Notes: generated by a model from the letters alone, not told the origin. A DNA stretch of 23,333 nt from Deltaproteobacteria bacterium (GCA_005879505.1 VBKQ01000358.1:1-23333); one strand, 5' to 3'; counted from the first letter of the stretch, positions 7,658 through 15,299 are shown. Program-made: numbers and translations.

Positions 7658-8034
7658 TAATTGAGGCTACCAGGCTGCATCAGCGGAAAGGCCGCGATCT
7701 CCGCGTCGAACTGGCGGCCGTCCTCCGTCACCATCCGATACGTCCCTTTCATCGATCCATGCGGCGTCTGCAGCACCGCCCCGCTGGTGTACTCGAACTT
7801 CTCGCCGGGCCGGATTACCGGCTGGTTCCCGACCACCCCGTCGCCTTTCACTTCCTCGCGCTTGCCATTGCCGTCGGTGATGATCCAGTGCCGGCTGCGC
7901 AGCTGGGCGGCCACGGTCCCCAGGTTCTCGATGCGGACTGTATAAGCGAACGCCCAGCGCCCTGGCCCGGACTGCTCCGGCAGGTAGCGGCTCTTCACGG
8001 TGATGCGGATTCCCTGGGTGACCGCGGTCGACAC
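7657..8034 (-). CDS. apaG: ApaG family protein
   Basis: The 125-residue product matches ApaG over its full length. It is a small beta-sandwich protein with a fibronectin-III-like fold, historically linked to Co2+/Mg2+ resistance and Ap4A metabolism; its biochemical role is unsettled. Diagnostic segments are WAFAYTVRIENLG, RSRHWIITDGNG, the glycine-rich VKGDGVVGNQPVIRPGEKF, EYTSGAVLQTPHGSMKGTY and the final FDAEIAAFPL. The start is GTG 8034; no convincing ribosome site precedes it, but starts further in would cut conserved strand one. Only 44 bases separate it from the divergent greB, so the two share a promoter region. Confidence 0.95.
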   Translation of the reverse strand: MSTAVTQGIRITVKSRYLPEQSGPGRWAFAYTVRIENLGTVAAQLRSRHWIITDGNGKREEVKGDGVVGNQPVIRPGEKFEYTSGAVLQTPHGSMKGTYRMVTEDGRQFDAEIAAFPLMQPGSLN

Positions 8035-8078
8035 GGTACAAAGTTGCCAGCACCGCCTCGTTCGGGCAACAGAAAGCC

Positions 8079-8555
8079 GTGAAGAAGTACATGACGCGGG
8101 CGGGATTCGAGATGCTGCGCGAGCAGTTCCGCCGGCTCCTGTACGAGGAGCGCCCGCGGGTCACGCAGGAAGTCTCGGTGGCGGCGGCGCACGGCGACCG
8201 CAGCGAGAACTACGAGTACAAGCTGGGAAAGAGGAAGCTCCGCGAAATCGACGCGAAGATCCACCGCTTGCAGAAACAGCTCGAGGGATACGAGGTCGTC
8301 GACCCCGCCACCCGGCCGAGGACGGACCGGGTCTTCTTCGGCGCCACGGTGACGGTCGAGGACGAAGGGGGCGTGTGCACCACATACCAGATCGTCGGAG
8401 GCGACGAGCTCGACGCCTCGCTCGGGCCGGGGCGCATCAGCTACGAAGCGCCGCTCGGGCGCGCGCTCCTGGGCAAGCGCGAAGGTGACGTCGTCTTGGT
8501 CCGTCGCCCTGCGGGCGACATGGAGCTGACCATCGTGAAAGTGGACTGGAAGTGA
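8079..8555 (+). CDS. greB: Transcription elongation factor GreB
   Basis: The 158-residue protein has the GreA/GreB layout: an N-terminal coiled coil (about 1-75) and a C-terminal FKBP-like domain (about 80-158). The coiled-coil tip AAHGDRSENYEYKLGKRKLR carries the acidic residues (Asp and Glu of GDRSE) that enter the RNA polymerase secondary channel and stimulate transcript cleavage in backtracked complexes. The basic KRKLREIDAKIHRLQKQLE stretch favours GreB over GreA. The C-terminal domain has VFFGATVTVED, YQIVGGDE and SYEAPLGRALLGKREGD, all family-typical. The start is GTG 8079; ATG 8091 is an alternative but would remove the first strand-like residues that align with E. coli GreB. It is divergent from apaG. 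Confidence 0.95.
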   Translation: MKKYMTRAGFEMLREQFRRLLYEERPRVTQEVSVAAAHGDRSENYEYKLGKRKLREIDAKIHRLQKQLEGYEVVDPATRPRTDRVFFGATVTVEDEGGVCTTYQIVGGDELDASLGPGRISYEAPLGRALLGKREGDVVLVRRPAGDMELTIVKVDWK

Positions 8556-8573
8556 TACCGGCGGGACGGCAGG

Positions 8574-10535
8574 TCAGCCTCGGTATATGAGCAGAACCAA
8601 GCCGACGTCTTCCGCGCGAGGTGCCTTGCGCCAGCGTGCTGCCACGGATATTGCCCCGAGATGCACCCTCGCTTCCACGCTGAGCTCGTAGGACATCCTT
8701 GGCGAGGCGAGTGGCAGCCATCGCCAGCTTCCTGTTCCGACCAGCGCGACCCTGTCGGTCCCTAGCAGGCGCAAGAGCACTCCGGGGCCGACGCCCGGTC
8801 GCACTCCGCTGCCGGAGAGCCCGCTCAGCTCCGGTGCGGCGAGCAGCTCGGCATCCGCCGTGAGGGCCGCCGAGAACGCGCCGCCGGCCGAGACGATGCC
8901 CGGTCCGCCCCCTACGGCGAGCATACCGGCGACACAACCGTGGCACCCGTCGTCGACCACTCGCGTCGCGCCCACGCGCAACTTCCAGGAAATGCGTCGC
9001 TCGAAGCGCTCGATCGGGTTCAGGCTCGTCACTTCGACCACTGAAGCTTCCTCCAGCCGGAGAGCGCGCCGGCGGTCGGCAACGCTCAGTCGCAGCTTGA
9101 AGAACTCGATCTGGGTCCGCGGCGAGAAGCCGGCGGGCGGATCCGCCAGGTCGTGGAGCGCCAGGCGCCCCTCGACCAGGAGGGCCGATCCCTCCTCGCG
9201 AGAAGTCATGGCGCCCAGTCCGAACCGCATCGAGCCATGCCCCCGTTCGGGCCCGCCGGCCGACGGTGGAGGAATGACCAAAGGAGGGCTCGGCACCCCG
9301 ATCGCGCTTCGCTTCTCGAGGAGCCTCTGGCGGAGAACATCGGCAGCTGGGTCCGCGCCCGTGACGATGTCGCGGCCGTGACGCACGTCCACGAGGTCGA
9401 GGGCAGCGTCGATGACGCGCACACGCTCGGGGGTGGACGTCGCATCGAGTGCTGCGGAATCTCTTCCTTCCGCGAGCCGCTGCACGGCGTCGAGGTCGGT
9501 GCCGCTGAGTCCGGCTGTCCGGGCTGCGAGTTGCGTGCGTGCGGAGGCGCGGAAGCGGACCGCTCGCACCAGACCAGGGTTTGCAAAGAGCGCTTTCACG
9601 CTGTCCGCAGGAAGCGTCGCCGGCCCGAGGTGGGAAAGGAGCTCGAGATTGGAATCGGCGGCCTCGAGCGCGCCCAGAACATGGTAGGAACAGTTCTCGG
9701 TGACGTAGTAGTAGTCGAACCAAGTCTGCCCCAGTTCCCAGAGGTGGCCGACCAGCATCGCCAGCTGCCGCTCGTCCAGGGAAAGCTCGTACTCCCACAG
9801 GTCGCGCGACTCGTAGTCGGCGTACTCCCGCACCTTGTAGAAGTACGGCCGAGCGCTGAACTCGCCCCGAAAAAATCCGAAGAGGCCCTCGAAGGCATAG
9901 AGGATGGCGTTCGAGGTGTTGGTGACGGCCGCGAAGTCGACCGCCTGGTCTATGAGGTCGAGCCGCTCACCGCCGCTCGCGAGTTCCTCCTTGCCGAGCC
10001 GCAGGAAGATGTGGCCGAAGGCGGAGGCGGGGTTGTTGAGGTAATACGAGGAGAAGACAAGCGTGGCGGATCTAGCGCTGACCCTCCTCCAGAAGGCCTC
10101 GAACCGCGGGCAGGATCGCGGCGGTAGCCGCGCAAGATCGATGCGGAGGGTAGCCGCGAGCCAGGCAAATCGTGCCGGGAAGCGGCACTGAGGATGCTCG
10201 AGCGACGGATCGCCGAGCTTCGGGCCCACTGGCGCGCCGTCGCCCTCAGCAAAGAACCCGTTCAGTGTCGCTTCGAGCTCAGCAGCGGGATCCCGTTTTC
10301 CCTGGGGCGAAAGAAACAGGCCGGGCCCATCCGCTTCGCTCTCCCAGCCGCCGAGGAGCCGTTTGCGCCAGTGCCCGAGGCGTAGCCACGATCGGTCTTC
10401 TGATAGCGACCTGTTCCTGGCCGCGGCCAGTAGCTCGGGTAGGTACGTGGGGTCGGGCTTAGCGCCCTCTTCGGCAAGTGCGAACCCGGGCGTAGAAATC
10501 GCGAGCGCGAGAAGGGCGACGCGGGCCGGGCGCAT
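8574..10535 (-). CDS. DUF4105 (Lnb N-terminal domain) envelope protein
   Basis: The 653-residue product starts at ATG 10535 with a signal peptide (MRPARVALLALAISTPGFALA). The frame is open to a GTG at 10580, but that extension would place a strong hairpin inside the gene. The middle belongs to the DUF4105 family, which Pfam now ties to Lnb, the lipoprotein N-acyltransferase of Bacteroides. Seen here are SSYYLNNPASAFGHIFLRLG with His175, YESRDLWEYELSLDERQL, and TENCSYHVLGALE with Cys282. The His and Cys match the expected thiol-type catalytic pair of that fold. From about residue 430 the chain is rich in alternating hydrophobic and Gly residues, resembling an outer-membrane barrel-like domain. 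It lies just downstream of the DUF3015 gene. Whether it acylates lipoproteins or has another thiol chemistry cannot be said from sequence. Confidence 0.85.
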   Translation of the reverse strand: MRPARVALLALAISTPGFALAEEGAKPDPTYLPELLAAARNRSLSEDRSWLRLGHWRKRLLGGWESEADGPGLFLSPQGKRDPAAELEATLNGFFAEGDGAPVGPKLGDPSLEHPQCRFPARFAWLAATLRIDLARLPPRSCPRFEAFWRRVSARSATLVFSSYYLNNPASAFGHIFLRLGKEELASGGERLDLIDQAVDFAAVTNTSNAILYAFEGLFGFFRGEFSARPYFYKVREYADYESRDLWEYELSLDERQLAMLVGHLWELGQTWFDYYYVTENCSYHVLGALEAADSNLELLSHLGPATLPADSVKALFANPGLVRAVRFRASARTQLAARTAGLSGTDLDAVQRLAEGRDSAALDATSTPERVRVIDAALDLVDVRHGRDIVTGADPAADVLRQRLLEKRSAIGVPSPPLVIPPPSAGGPERGHGSMRFGLGAMTSREEGSALLVEGRLALHDLADPPAGFSPRTQIEFFKLRLSVADRRRALRLEEASVVEVTSLNPIERFERRISWKLRVGATRVVDDGCHGCVAGMLAVGGGPGIVSAGGAFSAALTADAELLAAPELSGLSGSGVRPGVGPGVLLRLLGTDRVALVGTGSWRWLPLASPRMSYELSVEARVHLGAISVAARWRKAPRAEDVGLVLLIYRG

Positions 10536-10544
10536 GCGCAAAGA

Positions 10545-10574
10545 TCGAAGGGAGCCTTGGCGGACTCCCTTCGA
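10545..10574 (-). terminator. Ten-base-pair hairpin between the DUF3015 and DUF4105 genes
   Basis: TCGAAGGGAG (10545-10554) pairs perfectly with CTCCCTTCGA (10565-10574) around a ten-base loop. It begins 10 bases past the DUF3015 stop and ends 9 bases before the DUF4105 ATG. On the minus strand only a short TCTTT follows, so it may partially terminate the transcript or protect its 3' end and thereby set the ratio of the two products. Confidence 0.5.
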
Positions 10575-10584
10575 CCGCACGAGC

Positions 10585-11082
10585 CTAACCGATCTTCCCG
10601 CATGCGAGCGAACTGTTCGAGCGTAGCTCCTTGATCACGTTCTGCGAGACCTGATCCACGGGGGTCTTCTCGCCGGGGAAGAGCTGGGCGAAGCGCTTTT
10701 GCAGAACGGCGCCGACGGCCCTCGCGTCTTTGCAGCCGGCCACCGCGCTCAGCGTGATAATTGTCTCACCGCTGCCACGGGCGGCGTCCTTCGCCAGCGC
10801 CTCACGGTTGCCCTCGATGAAGGTTCTGGCTCCTTGCGTACCGGAGGACTCTACGCAGTTCGATGTGCCGGAGCTGATCCCGAAGGTCTGGGTCCCGAAC
10901 GTCCCGTTCGTGGTCGCCGCCAGAACCTGGATCCACCCCTTCTGGTCGCCGAAGATCATCGAGCCGAGACCACAACCAGCCAATCCGTATGTCGACTTTC
11001 CGTGCGCAGCCGGATTCTCGTCCGCGCGTGCGATCCCAGCGCTCAAGATGAAAGCAATCACCATCCACCGTGCTCGACGCAT
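10585..11082 (-). CDS. DUF3015 family secreted protein
   Basis: This 165-residue protein has a signal peptide (MRRARWMVIAFILSAGIARA/DE) and the hallmark DUF3015 core: YGLAGCGLGSMIFGDQKGW, VLAATTNGTFGTQTFGISSG, TSNC, and a helical second half. After cleavage it has four Cys (in AGCGL, SNC, AGCKD and ACGKI), which suggests two disulfides in the periplasm. The family is widespread in Gram-negative bacteria and has no assigned function. ATG 11082 is supported by GGGAGGG five bases upstream. It is the first gene of a probable pair with the DUF4105 protein; both are exported. Confidence 0.9.
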   Translation of the reverse strand: MRRARWMVIAFILSAGIARADENPAAHGKSTYGLAGCGLGSMIFGDQKGWIQVLAATTNGTFGTQTFGISSGTSNCVESSGTQGARTFIEGNREALAKDAARGSGETIITLSAVAGCKDARAVGAVLQKRFAQLFPGEKTPVDQVSQNVIKELRSNSSLACGKIG

Positions 11083-11087
11083 TCATT

Positions 11088-11094
11088 CCCTCCC
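11088..11094 (-). promoter_or_regulatory. Strong ribosome binding site of the DUF3015 gene
   Basis: GGGAGGG on the minus strand lies five bases before ATG 11082. It fixes that start over the out-of-frame ATG at 11086, which would sit only one base from the site. Confidence 0.6.
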
Positions 11095-11219
11095 TTCAAA
11101 TGGAACCCCGTCCGTTCGACGGTGCGGCCACGCTACACCAAGCACTCGTCGCCGTCATTCGCGCTGAGGCCTGCTTGATCGCTCCGGTCCAGTCGGTAAC
11201 GTTGCAGCGCAGGGGCGAA

Positions 11220-12347
11220 TCACTCCAACGTCGGCGCTTCCACCCCGACGAGATGAGGCTCGCGCACCGGCGGACGGTAGATCCGGTCGGAGGGCTCCGG
11301 CCGCCGCTTGGGCGCGGGCCAGGAAAGCGTGAGCGACCGGTCCTCCCGCGCGCTCTTCAGCGCCGCCACGATCACGCGCACGTCCCGCAGGCCCTCCTCG
11401 CCATCGGGCTCCACGTCGGTGTCCTCGAGGATCGCCTTCGAGAAGGCGATCAGCTCGGGAGCGAACTGATCGGCTGCCTTGAACTTCCGCACCCGTTCCT
11501 TGCCGCGGACCGAAAGGCGCAGCTCGCGCGGCCCGGAGTACTCGTACCCGTCCACCAGCTCGATGTGACCCTTGGTACCCACCAGCCGGTACTGGTCCTG
11601 CTCGTAGGCGCCGAAGCTGACGGTGAACTGCGCAGTGCGCTCGCCGGGAAACTTCAGCTGGACCGCCATTCCTTCGTGGACGTCCTTGAACCGCTCGTCC
11701 TCGCGGCGGTCCATCCGCGTGGCGAATACCTCGACCGGGTCGGCGCGGAACAGGTACCGCGCGGCGTTGATGCAGTACGGTCCCAGGTCCCAGATGGCTC
11801 CGCCGCCGCGGTCCGCCGAAGTACGGATGTTCCCGGGGCGCACCTGGTAGGCGAAGACGCTGGTGAAGAAGCGCAGCTCGCCGATCTTCCCTTGCTCGAC
11901 CAGCTTGACGGCCTCCAGGTTCGATTCTTCGAAGTGCAACCGGTACGCGGTCATCAGCTTCACTCCCGCCTCGCGGCAGGCGTCGATCATCCGCCGGCAT
12001 TCTTCCTCGCTGATCGCCAGCGGCTTCTCGCAGAGCACGTGCACGCCTTCCTTCGCGCTGCGCACCGCAAAGTCGACGTGCTTGTCGTTCGGCTCGGCGA
12101 TGTAGACCGCGTCGATGTCCGGGCGATCCAGGACCTCGTCGAGGTCGCGCACGTCATACGCGTCGCAGTGGTACTTGCGCGCCAGCCGGGTCCGCTTTTG
12201 CCCGTCGCCGGAGACGAGAGCGACGAGCTTCGCGTTGTGCGCGTGGGCGAATGCCGGCAACACGGCAGCCTGGGCGATGTGCCCCAGCCCGATCACCGCG
12301 TAGCCGACCTGCCGGTTGCCTTTCCCCCTGCCATTCTTCCGTGCCAT
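11220..12347 (-). CDS. Gfo/Idh/MocA-family NAD(P)-dependent oxidoreductase
   Basis: The 375-residue enzyme has an N-terminal Rossmann fold with the dinucleotide loop GLGHIAQAAVLPAF. The family signature CEKPLA is present (Lys is the catalytic base-assisting residue), then a C-terminal alpha/beta substrate domain starting near YRLHFEESN. GGGAIWDLGPYCINAARYLF matches the glucose-fructose oxidoreductase-like branch, including the Asp and Tyr near the active site. Members oxidise or reduce sugars, inositols and sugar acids; the substrate here cannot be told. The last 35 residues are Pro/Arg-rich and poorly conserved. It follows the FHA gene by nine bases and is probably co-transcribed with it. 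No ribosome site is visible before ATG 12347. The ATG lies in the loop of a perfect inverted repeat, listed separately. Confidence 0.9.
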   Translation of the reverse strand: MARKNGRGKGNRQVGYAVIGLGHIAQAAVLPAFAHAHNAKLVALVSGDGQKRTRLARKYHCDAYDVRDLDEVLDRPDIDAVYIAEPNDKHVDFAVRSAKEGVHVLCEKPLAISEEECRRMIDACREAGVKLMTAYRLHFEESNLEAVKLVEQGKIGELRFFTSVFAYQVRPGNIRTSADRGGGAIWDLGPYCINAARYLFRADPVEVFATRMDRREDERFKDVHEGMAVQLKFPGERTAQFTVSFGAYEQDQYRLVGTKGHIELVDGYEYSGPRELRLSVRGKERVRKFKAADQFAPELIAFSKAILEDTDVEPDGEEGLRDVRVIVAALKSAREDRSLTLSWPAPKRRPEPSDRIYRPPVREPHLVGVEAPTLE

Positions 12348-12356
12348 GCACGGAAG
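12336..12356 (-). promoter_or_regulatory. Inverted repeat with the oxidoreductase start codon in its loop
   Basis: CTTCCGTGC (12336-12344) and GCACGGAAG (12348-12356) are perfect nine-base reverse complements. The three central bases are the start codon of the oxidoreductase gene. The repeat directly adjoins the stop codon of the FHA gene (12357-12359). In RNA it could form a nine-pair hairpin with AUG in the loop; in DNA it could be an operator. Its effect is unknown. Confidence 0.5.
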
Positions 12357-13292
12357 TTACGCACGGGCCGGGTGCAGGGCGGGCGCCCAGCTCAAGCTGA
12401 GCGCGTCGGCCAGGACCAGTTGCGTTTCCCCCGTAAGGAGCAGCTGGCGAAAAGGAGGGCCGTCGAGCACGCGGGTGCCGTTGGTGCTCGCAGTGTCGAT
12501 CGCCCAGACCTCGTCGTCGACGCTCAACAGCACGAGATGAACGCGCGAGAGGTTGCCCTCGTCGAGGCCACCGTGGCTGCACCGGTCGTCGCGGCCGACC
12601 AGGATGCCGCGCTCCAGCTGATCGCTCCAGACGGCATGGGTGGAGGTGAGGTCGCCGGCCTGCGGCGAGCTCGACTGGATGGTGATGGTGGCGAGCTTCA
12701 CCGCTCCTGGCGAGGGCGCCGCACGCGACTTGAGCGGCTGCGGCGGCGGCAGCACCTCCTGGTCGCGCGGGCTGAACCCCCGCCAGGTCTCGTCGGCGTC
12801 GTGCGACCAGGGCCTTACCAAAGGTCCGGTAGGAAGGAGGAAGACGACGTAGCTCGCGATTCGGAGGAAGAGCGGGCCGCGGCTGGCGATGGCCTCGCAG
12901 CGCTTCCCGTCCTCGGACAACAGGCCGCAGCGCGAGCGCAGATCGATCGCCCGCAGGTGCAGTTGGCCCTGCGGGCCCCGCGTCGCGCGCAGGAGCATGT
13001 GCCGCAACGACACGTCCTGGTCTCGTGGGAGGACCACGTCGCAGCGCTCGTGGCGTCCGACGATCAGGTGGGCGATCCCGGAGGGCGGCAGGCGCAGGTG
13101 CGCATGCGCGTCGAAGACTCCGTTGCCGTCGATGGCGGCGATCAGCACTCCCTCGGACGGCTGCGCCTGGTGCGCGGCGCGCAGGGCGGCGGAGTGCTTG
13201 CGGAAGAGGGCGGCGAACGGGTCCGCGGCGAGATCCGCGTGCCAGGGCTGGCTCAAGAGCAGCTCGTCTTCGGACGCCATCGCGTCCAGCAT
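12357..13292 (-). CDS. Twin FHA-domain protein
   Basis: The 311-residue cytoplasmic protein carries two forkhead-associated domains, which bind phosphothreonine peptides. The second (about 215-305) is canonical: LVGRDDRC, NLSRVHLVLL, and IDTASTNGTRV. The first (about 55-145) has IVGRHERCDVVL and SLRHMLL, but the usual S-x-NGT loop reads RSRCGLLSEDG, so its ligand binding may be altered. The two are joined by a Pro-rich linker (about 160-205). No kinase, membrane segment or enzyme domain is present, so it probably acts as an adaptor for Ser/Thr kinase signalling. ATG 13292 is the longest reasonable start; ATG 13280 (MASEDELLL) is equally possible, and neither has a strong ribosome site. It is divergent from the aromatic fusion gene and upstream of the oxidoreductase. 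Confidence 0.85.
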   Translation of the reverse strand: MLDAMASEDELLLSQPWHADLAADPFAALFRKHSAALRAAHQAQPSEGVLIAAIDGNGVFDAHAHLRLPPSGIAHLIVGRHERCDVVLPRDQDVSLRHMLLRATRGPQGQLHLRAIDLRSRCGLLSEDGKRCEAIASRGPLFLRIASYVVFLLPTGPLVRPWSHDADETWRGFSPRDQEVLPPPQPLKSRAAPSPGAVKLATITIQSSSPQAGDLTSTHAVWSDQLERGILVGRDDRCSHGGLDEGNLSRVHLVLLSVDDEVWAIDTASTNGTRVLDGPPFRQLLLTGETQLVLADALSLSWAPALHPARA

Positions 13293-13374
13293 AGCATGCG
13301 GTCTGACGCCCACCCCCGTCTTGCCCTCCGGAACACGTGCGCCGCCGCGGGAGTTTGATAGAAGTAGCTGTTTC

Positions 13375-13379
13375 GGAGG
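13375..13379 (+). promoter_or_regulatory. Ribosome binding site for the aromatic fusion enzyme
   Basis: GGAGG lies six bases before GTG 13386. It supports that start in the 93-base divergent gap shared with the FHA gene. Confidence 0.6.
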
Positions 13380-13385
13380 CCAGTC

Positions 13386-15299
13386 GTGCTGCGGGAAATC
13401 GGCGATCGGGAAGCTGCTGCGAAGGCGAAGGACATCGACCTGACGGTAGGATATCAGGGCGAGCCAGGCGCTTATGGGGAAGTGGCCGCGGCCGCCCACG
13501 GCGGCGTTCCCCGGGGATTCGCCAGCTTCGAGAAGCTGCTGGAGGCGTTGCGCGACGGCGACATCGACGAGGCCGTCCTGCCGATGGAGAACGCGGTGGT
13601 CGGCGCGATCACCGAGGCGCTGGAGCCCTTTGCCGCCTTCGTGGTCGAGGGCCTCGAGCTGGTCGCGGTGGCCGTCACCAGCGTGCCGGTGCGCCTCTCG
13701 CTGGCGGCGCGGCCTGGAACGCCGCTCGCCTCCGTGAAGCGCGCCTGGTCGCATCCGGCCGCGCTGCGGCAGTGCACGCACCGGCTCGCGCAGATGGGGA
13801 TCGAGCGGGTCGTCTGCTACGACACCGCCGGAGCAGCGCAGATCGTCGCGCACGACGCTTCCACGGATGCGGCCGTGTGCTCGCGGCGCGCCGCGGAGCG
13901 GTACGGCCTCGAAGTGCTGGTGGAGGACGTCTCCGACAAGGAGCAGAACGGGACGCGGTTCGTCCATCTGCGCATGGCCGACCATGCGCGCGCGCAGGTT
14001 TCGCTCGCTTTCCTGCGCACGAGCAGCATGACCGCGACCGGCCGCCTCGACGTTCTCACGGGGGCGACGCTCCTGCCCCTGGCCGGGACCGCCGAGTACC
14101 CGGTCCGCATGTGGGTGCTCGGCGCGGATGCGGCGCGGCTGCAAGCGCTGGCCCCGGTGCGAGACGTGCAGGTGATCTCGCTCGGGCAGCCAGCCGCGCA
14201 CGCCGCGAAGATCACCCCGCCGAAGCAGGGCACCGAGCCGGTGGTCAAGTCGCTCCCGCACGCCACCGCGCGCAGGGCGCCCACGGTCGTGGAAGTCGGG
14301 CCCTTGCGCCTTGGCGCGGGCGCGCGGGCGGTGATCGCCGGCCCCTGCTCCGTGGAGAGCCCGGAACAGGTGATGCGCATCGCGCGCGAGGTCGCCTCCT
14401 GTGGCGCCACCGCGCTGCGCGGCGGCATCTTCAAGCCGCGCACGAATCCGTACGCGTTCCAGGGCCATGGGCTGGAAGCCCTGGACTGGCTGGTCTCTGC
14501 CGGGAAGGCCAACGGGCTGCCGGTGGTCACCGAGGTGATGGCGGTCGACCACGTGAAGCCGGTTGCGGAGAAGGCCGACGTCCTCCAGATCGGCGCCCGC
14601 AACATGCAGAACTTCGATCTGCTCCGCGCGGTCGGGCGCGCCGGCAGGCCGGTGCTGCTCAAGCGCGGCGCGGGGTCCACCGTGGACGAATGGCTCGGCG
14701 CCGCCGAGTACATCATGGCGGCCGGAGAGCTGCGGGTGATCCTTTGCGAGCGCGGCATCCGCACGTTCGAGACCGCGACCCGCAACACGCTCGACGTCGG
14801 AGGGATGCTCGCGGCCCGACCGCTGACGCACCTGCCGATCATCGCCGACCCTTCGCACGCGGCCGGGCGCGCCGACCTCGTCGAAGGGCTGGCGAGGGCG
14901 GCATGGTCTGCCGGAGCGGACGGCCTGATCGTCGAGGTCCACGACGATCCCGCGCGCGCTCTTTCCGATGCCGAGCAGGCGCTGGTGCCGGCGCGCTTCG
15001 CCGAGCTTGCGCGCAATCTCGCGCTGCATCCCGACGCCCGCCTGCCGCTCGCGCAGCTTCGCGCCTGGGTCGACGCCATCGATCACGATCTCGGCGTGCT
15101 GGTGCAGCGCCGGCTCGAAGTGGCGAAGGTGATCGGGGACTCCAAACGCCAGACGGGCCGTGCCGTGCTCGACCCACGCCGCGAGGCCGCAGTGCGGCGC
15201 ACGTACCAGGAGGCGCTGCCGGGCAACAAGCTCCTCGCCGACAAGCTCGTCGATCTGCTGCTCGAGGCCGCCAAGGCGCAGCAGAGCATCGACGAGTAA
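13386..15299 (+). CDS. Trifunctional prephenate dehydratase / DAHP synthase / chorismate mutase
   Basis: One 637-residue chain holds three aromatic-pathway enzymes. Residues about 18-205 are prephenate dehydratase: GYQGEPGAYGEVAA, LPMENAVVGAITEALEPF, WSHPAALRQC and the catalytic TRF (190-192, in EQNGTRFVHL). Residues about 300-545 are a class I-beta DAHP synthase: IAGPCSVES (317-325), LRGGIFKPRTNPYAFQG, IGARNMQNFDLL, LLKRG, CERGIRTFE (454-462), DPSHAAGRADL and VEVHDDP. Residues 553-637 are an AroQ chorismate mutase with LRAWVDAIDHDL, RRLEVAKVIGDSK and DPRREAAV, retaining the family's Arg, Lys, Asp and Glu. Between the first two lies a beta-alpha-like stretch (about 206-295) where an ACT domain would sit, without GALxxxL or ESRP. 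The chain would make DAHP, then convert chorismate to phenylpyruvate. DAHPS-mutase and mutase-dehydratase fusions are well known; all three in one chain is unusual. The start is GTG 13386 with GGAGG upstream. Confidence 0.92.
   Translation: MLREIGDREAAAKAKDIDLTVGYQGEPGAYGEVAAAAHGGVPRGFASFEKLLEALRDGDIDEAVLPMENAVVGAITEALEPFAAFVVEGLELVAVAVTSVPVRLSLAARPGTPLASVKRAWSHPAALRQCTHRLAQMGIERVVCYDTAGAAQIVAHDASTDAAVCSRRAAERYGLEVLVEDVSDKEQNGTRFVHLRMADHARAQVSLAFLRTSSMTATGRLDVLTGATLLPLAGTAEYPVRMWVLGADAARLQALAPVRDVQVISLGQPAAHAAKITPPKQGTEPVVKSLPHATARRAPTVVEVGPLRLGAGARAVIAGPCSVESPEQVMRIAREVASCGATALRGGIFKPRTNPYAFQGHGLEALDWLVSAGKANGLPVVTEVMAVDHVKPVAEKADVLQIGARNMQNFDLLRAVGRAGRPVLLKRGAGSTVDEWLGAAEYIMAAGELRVILCERGIRTFETATRNTLDVGGMLAARPLTHLPIIADPSHAAGRADLVEGLARAAWSAGADGLIVEVHDDPARALSDAEQALVPARFAELARNLALHPDARLPLAQLRAWVDAIDHDLGVLVQRRLEVAKVIGDSKRQTGRAVLDPRREAAVRRTYQEALPGNKLLADKLVDLLLEAAKAQQSIDE

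Noticed and set aside
8555..8586. ATACCG/CGGTAT inverted repeat between greB and the DUF4105 gene as a terminator
   Set aside because: Only six base pairs around a long loop, no T-run, and it overlaps both gene ends; too weak to support.
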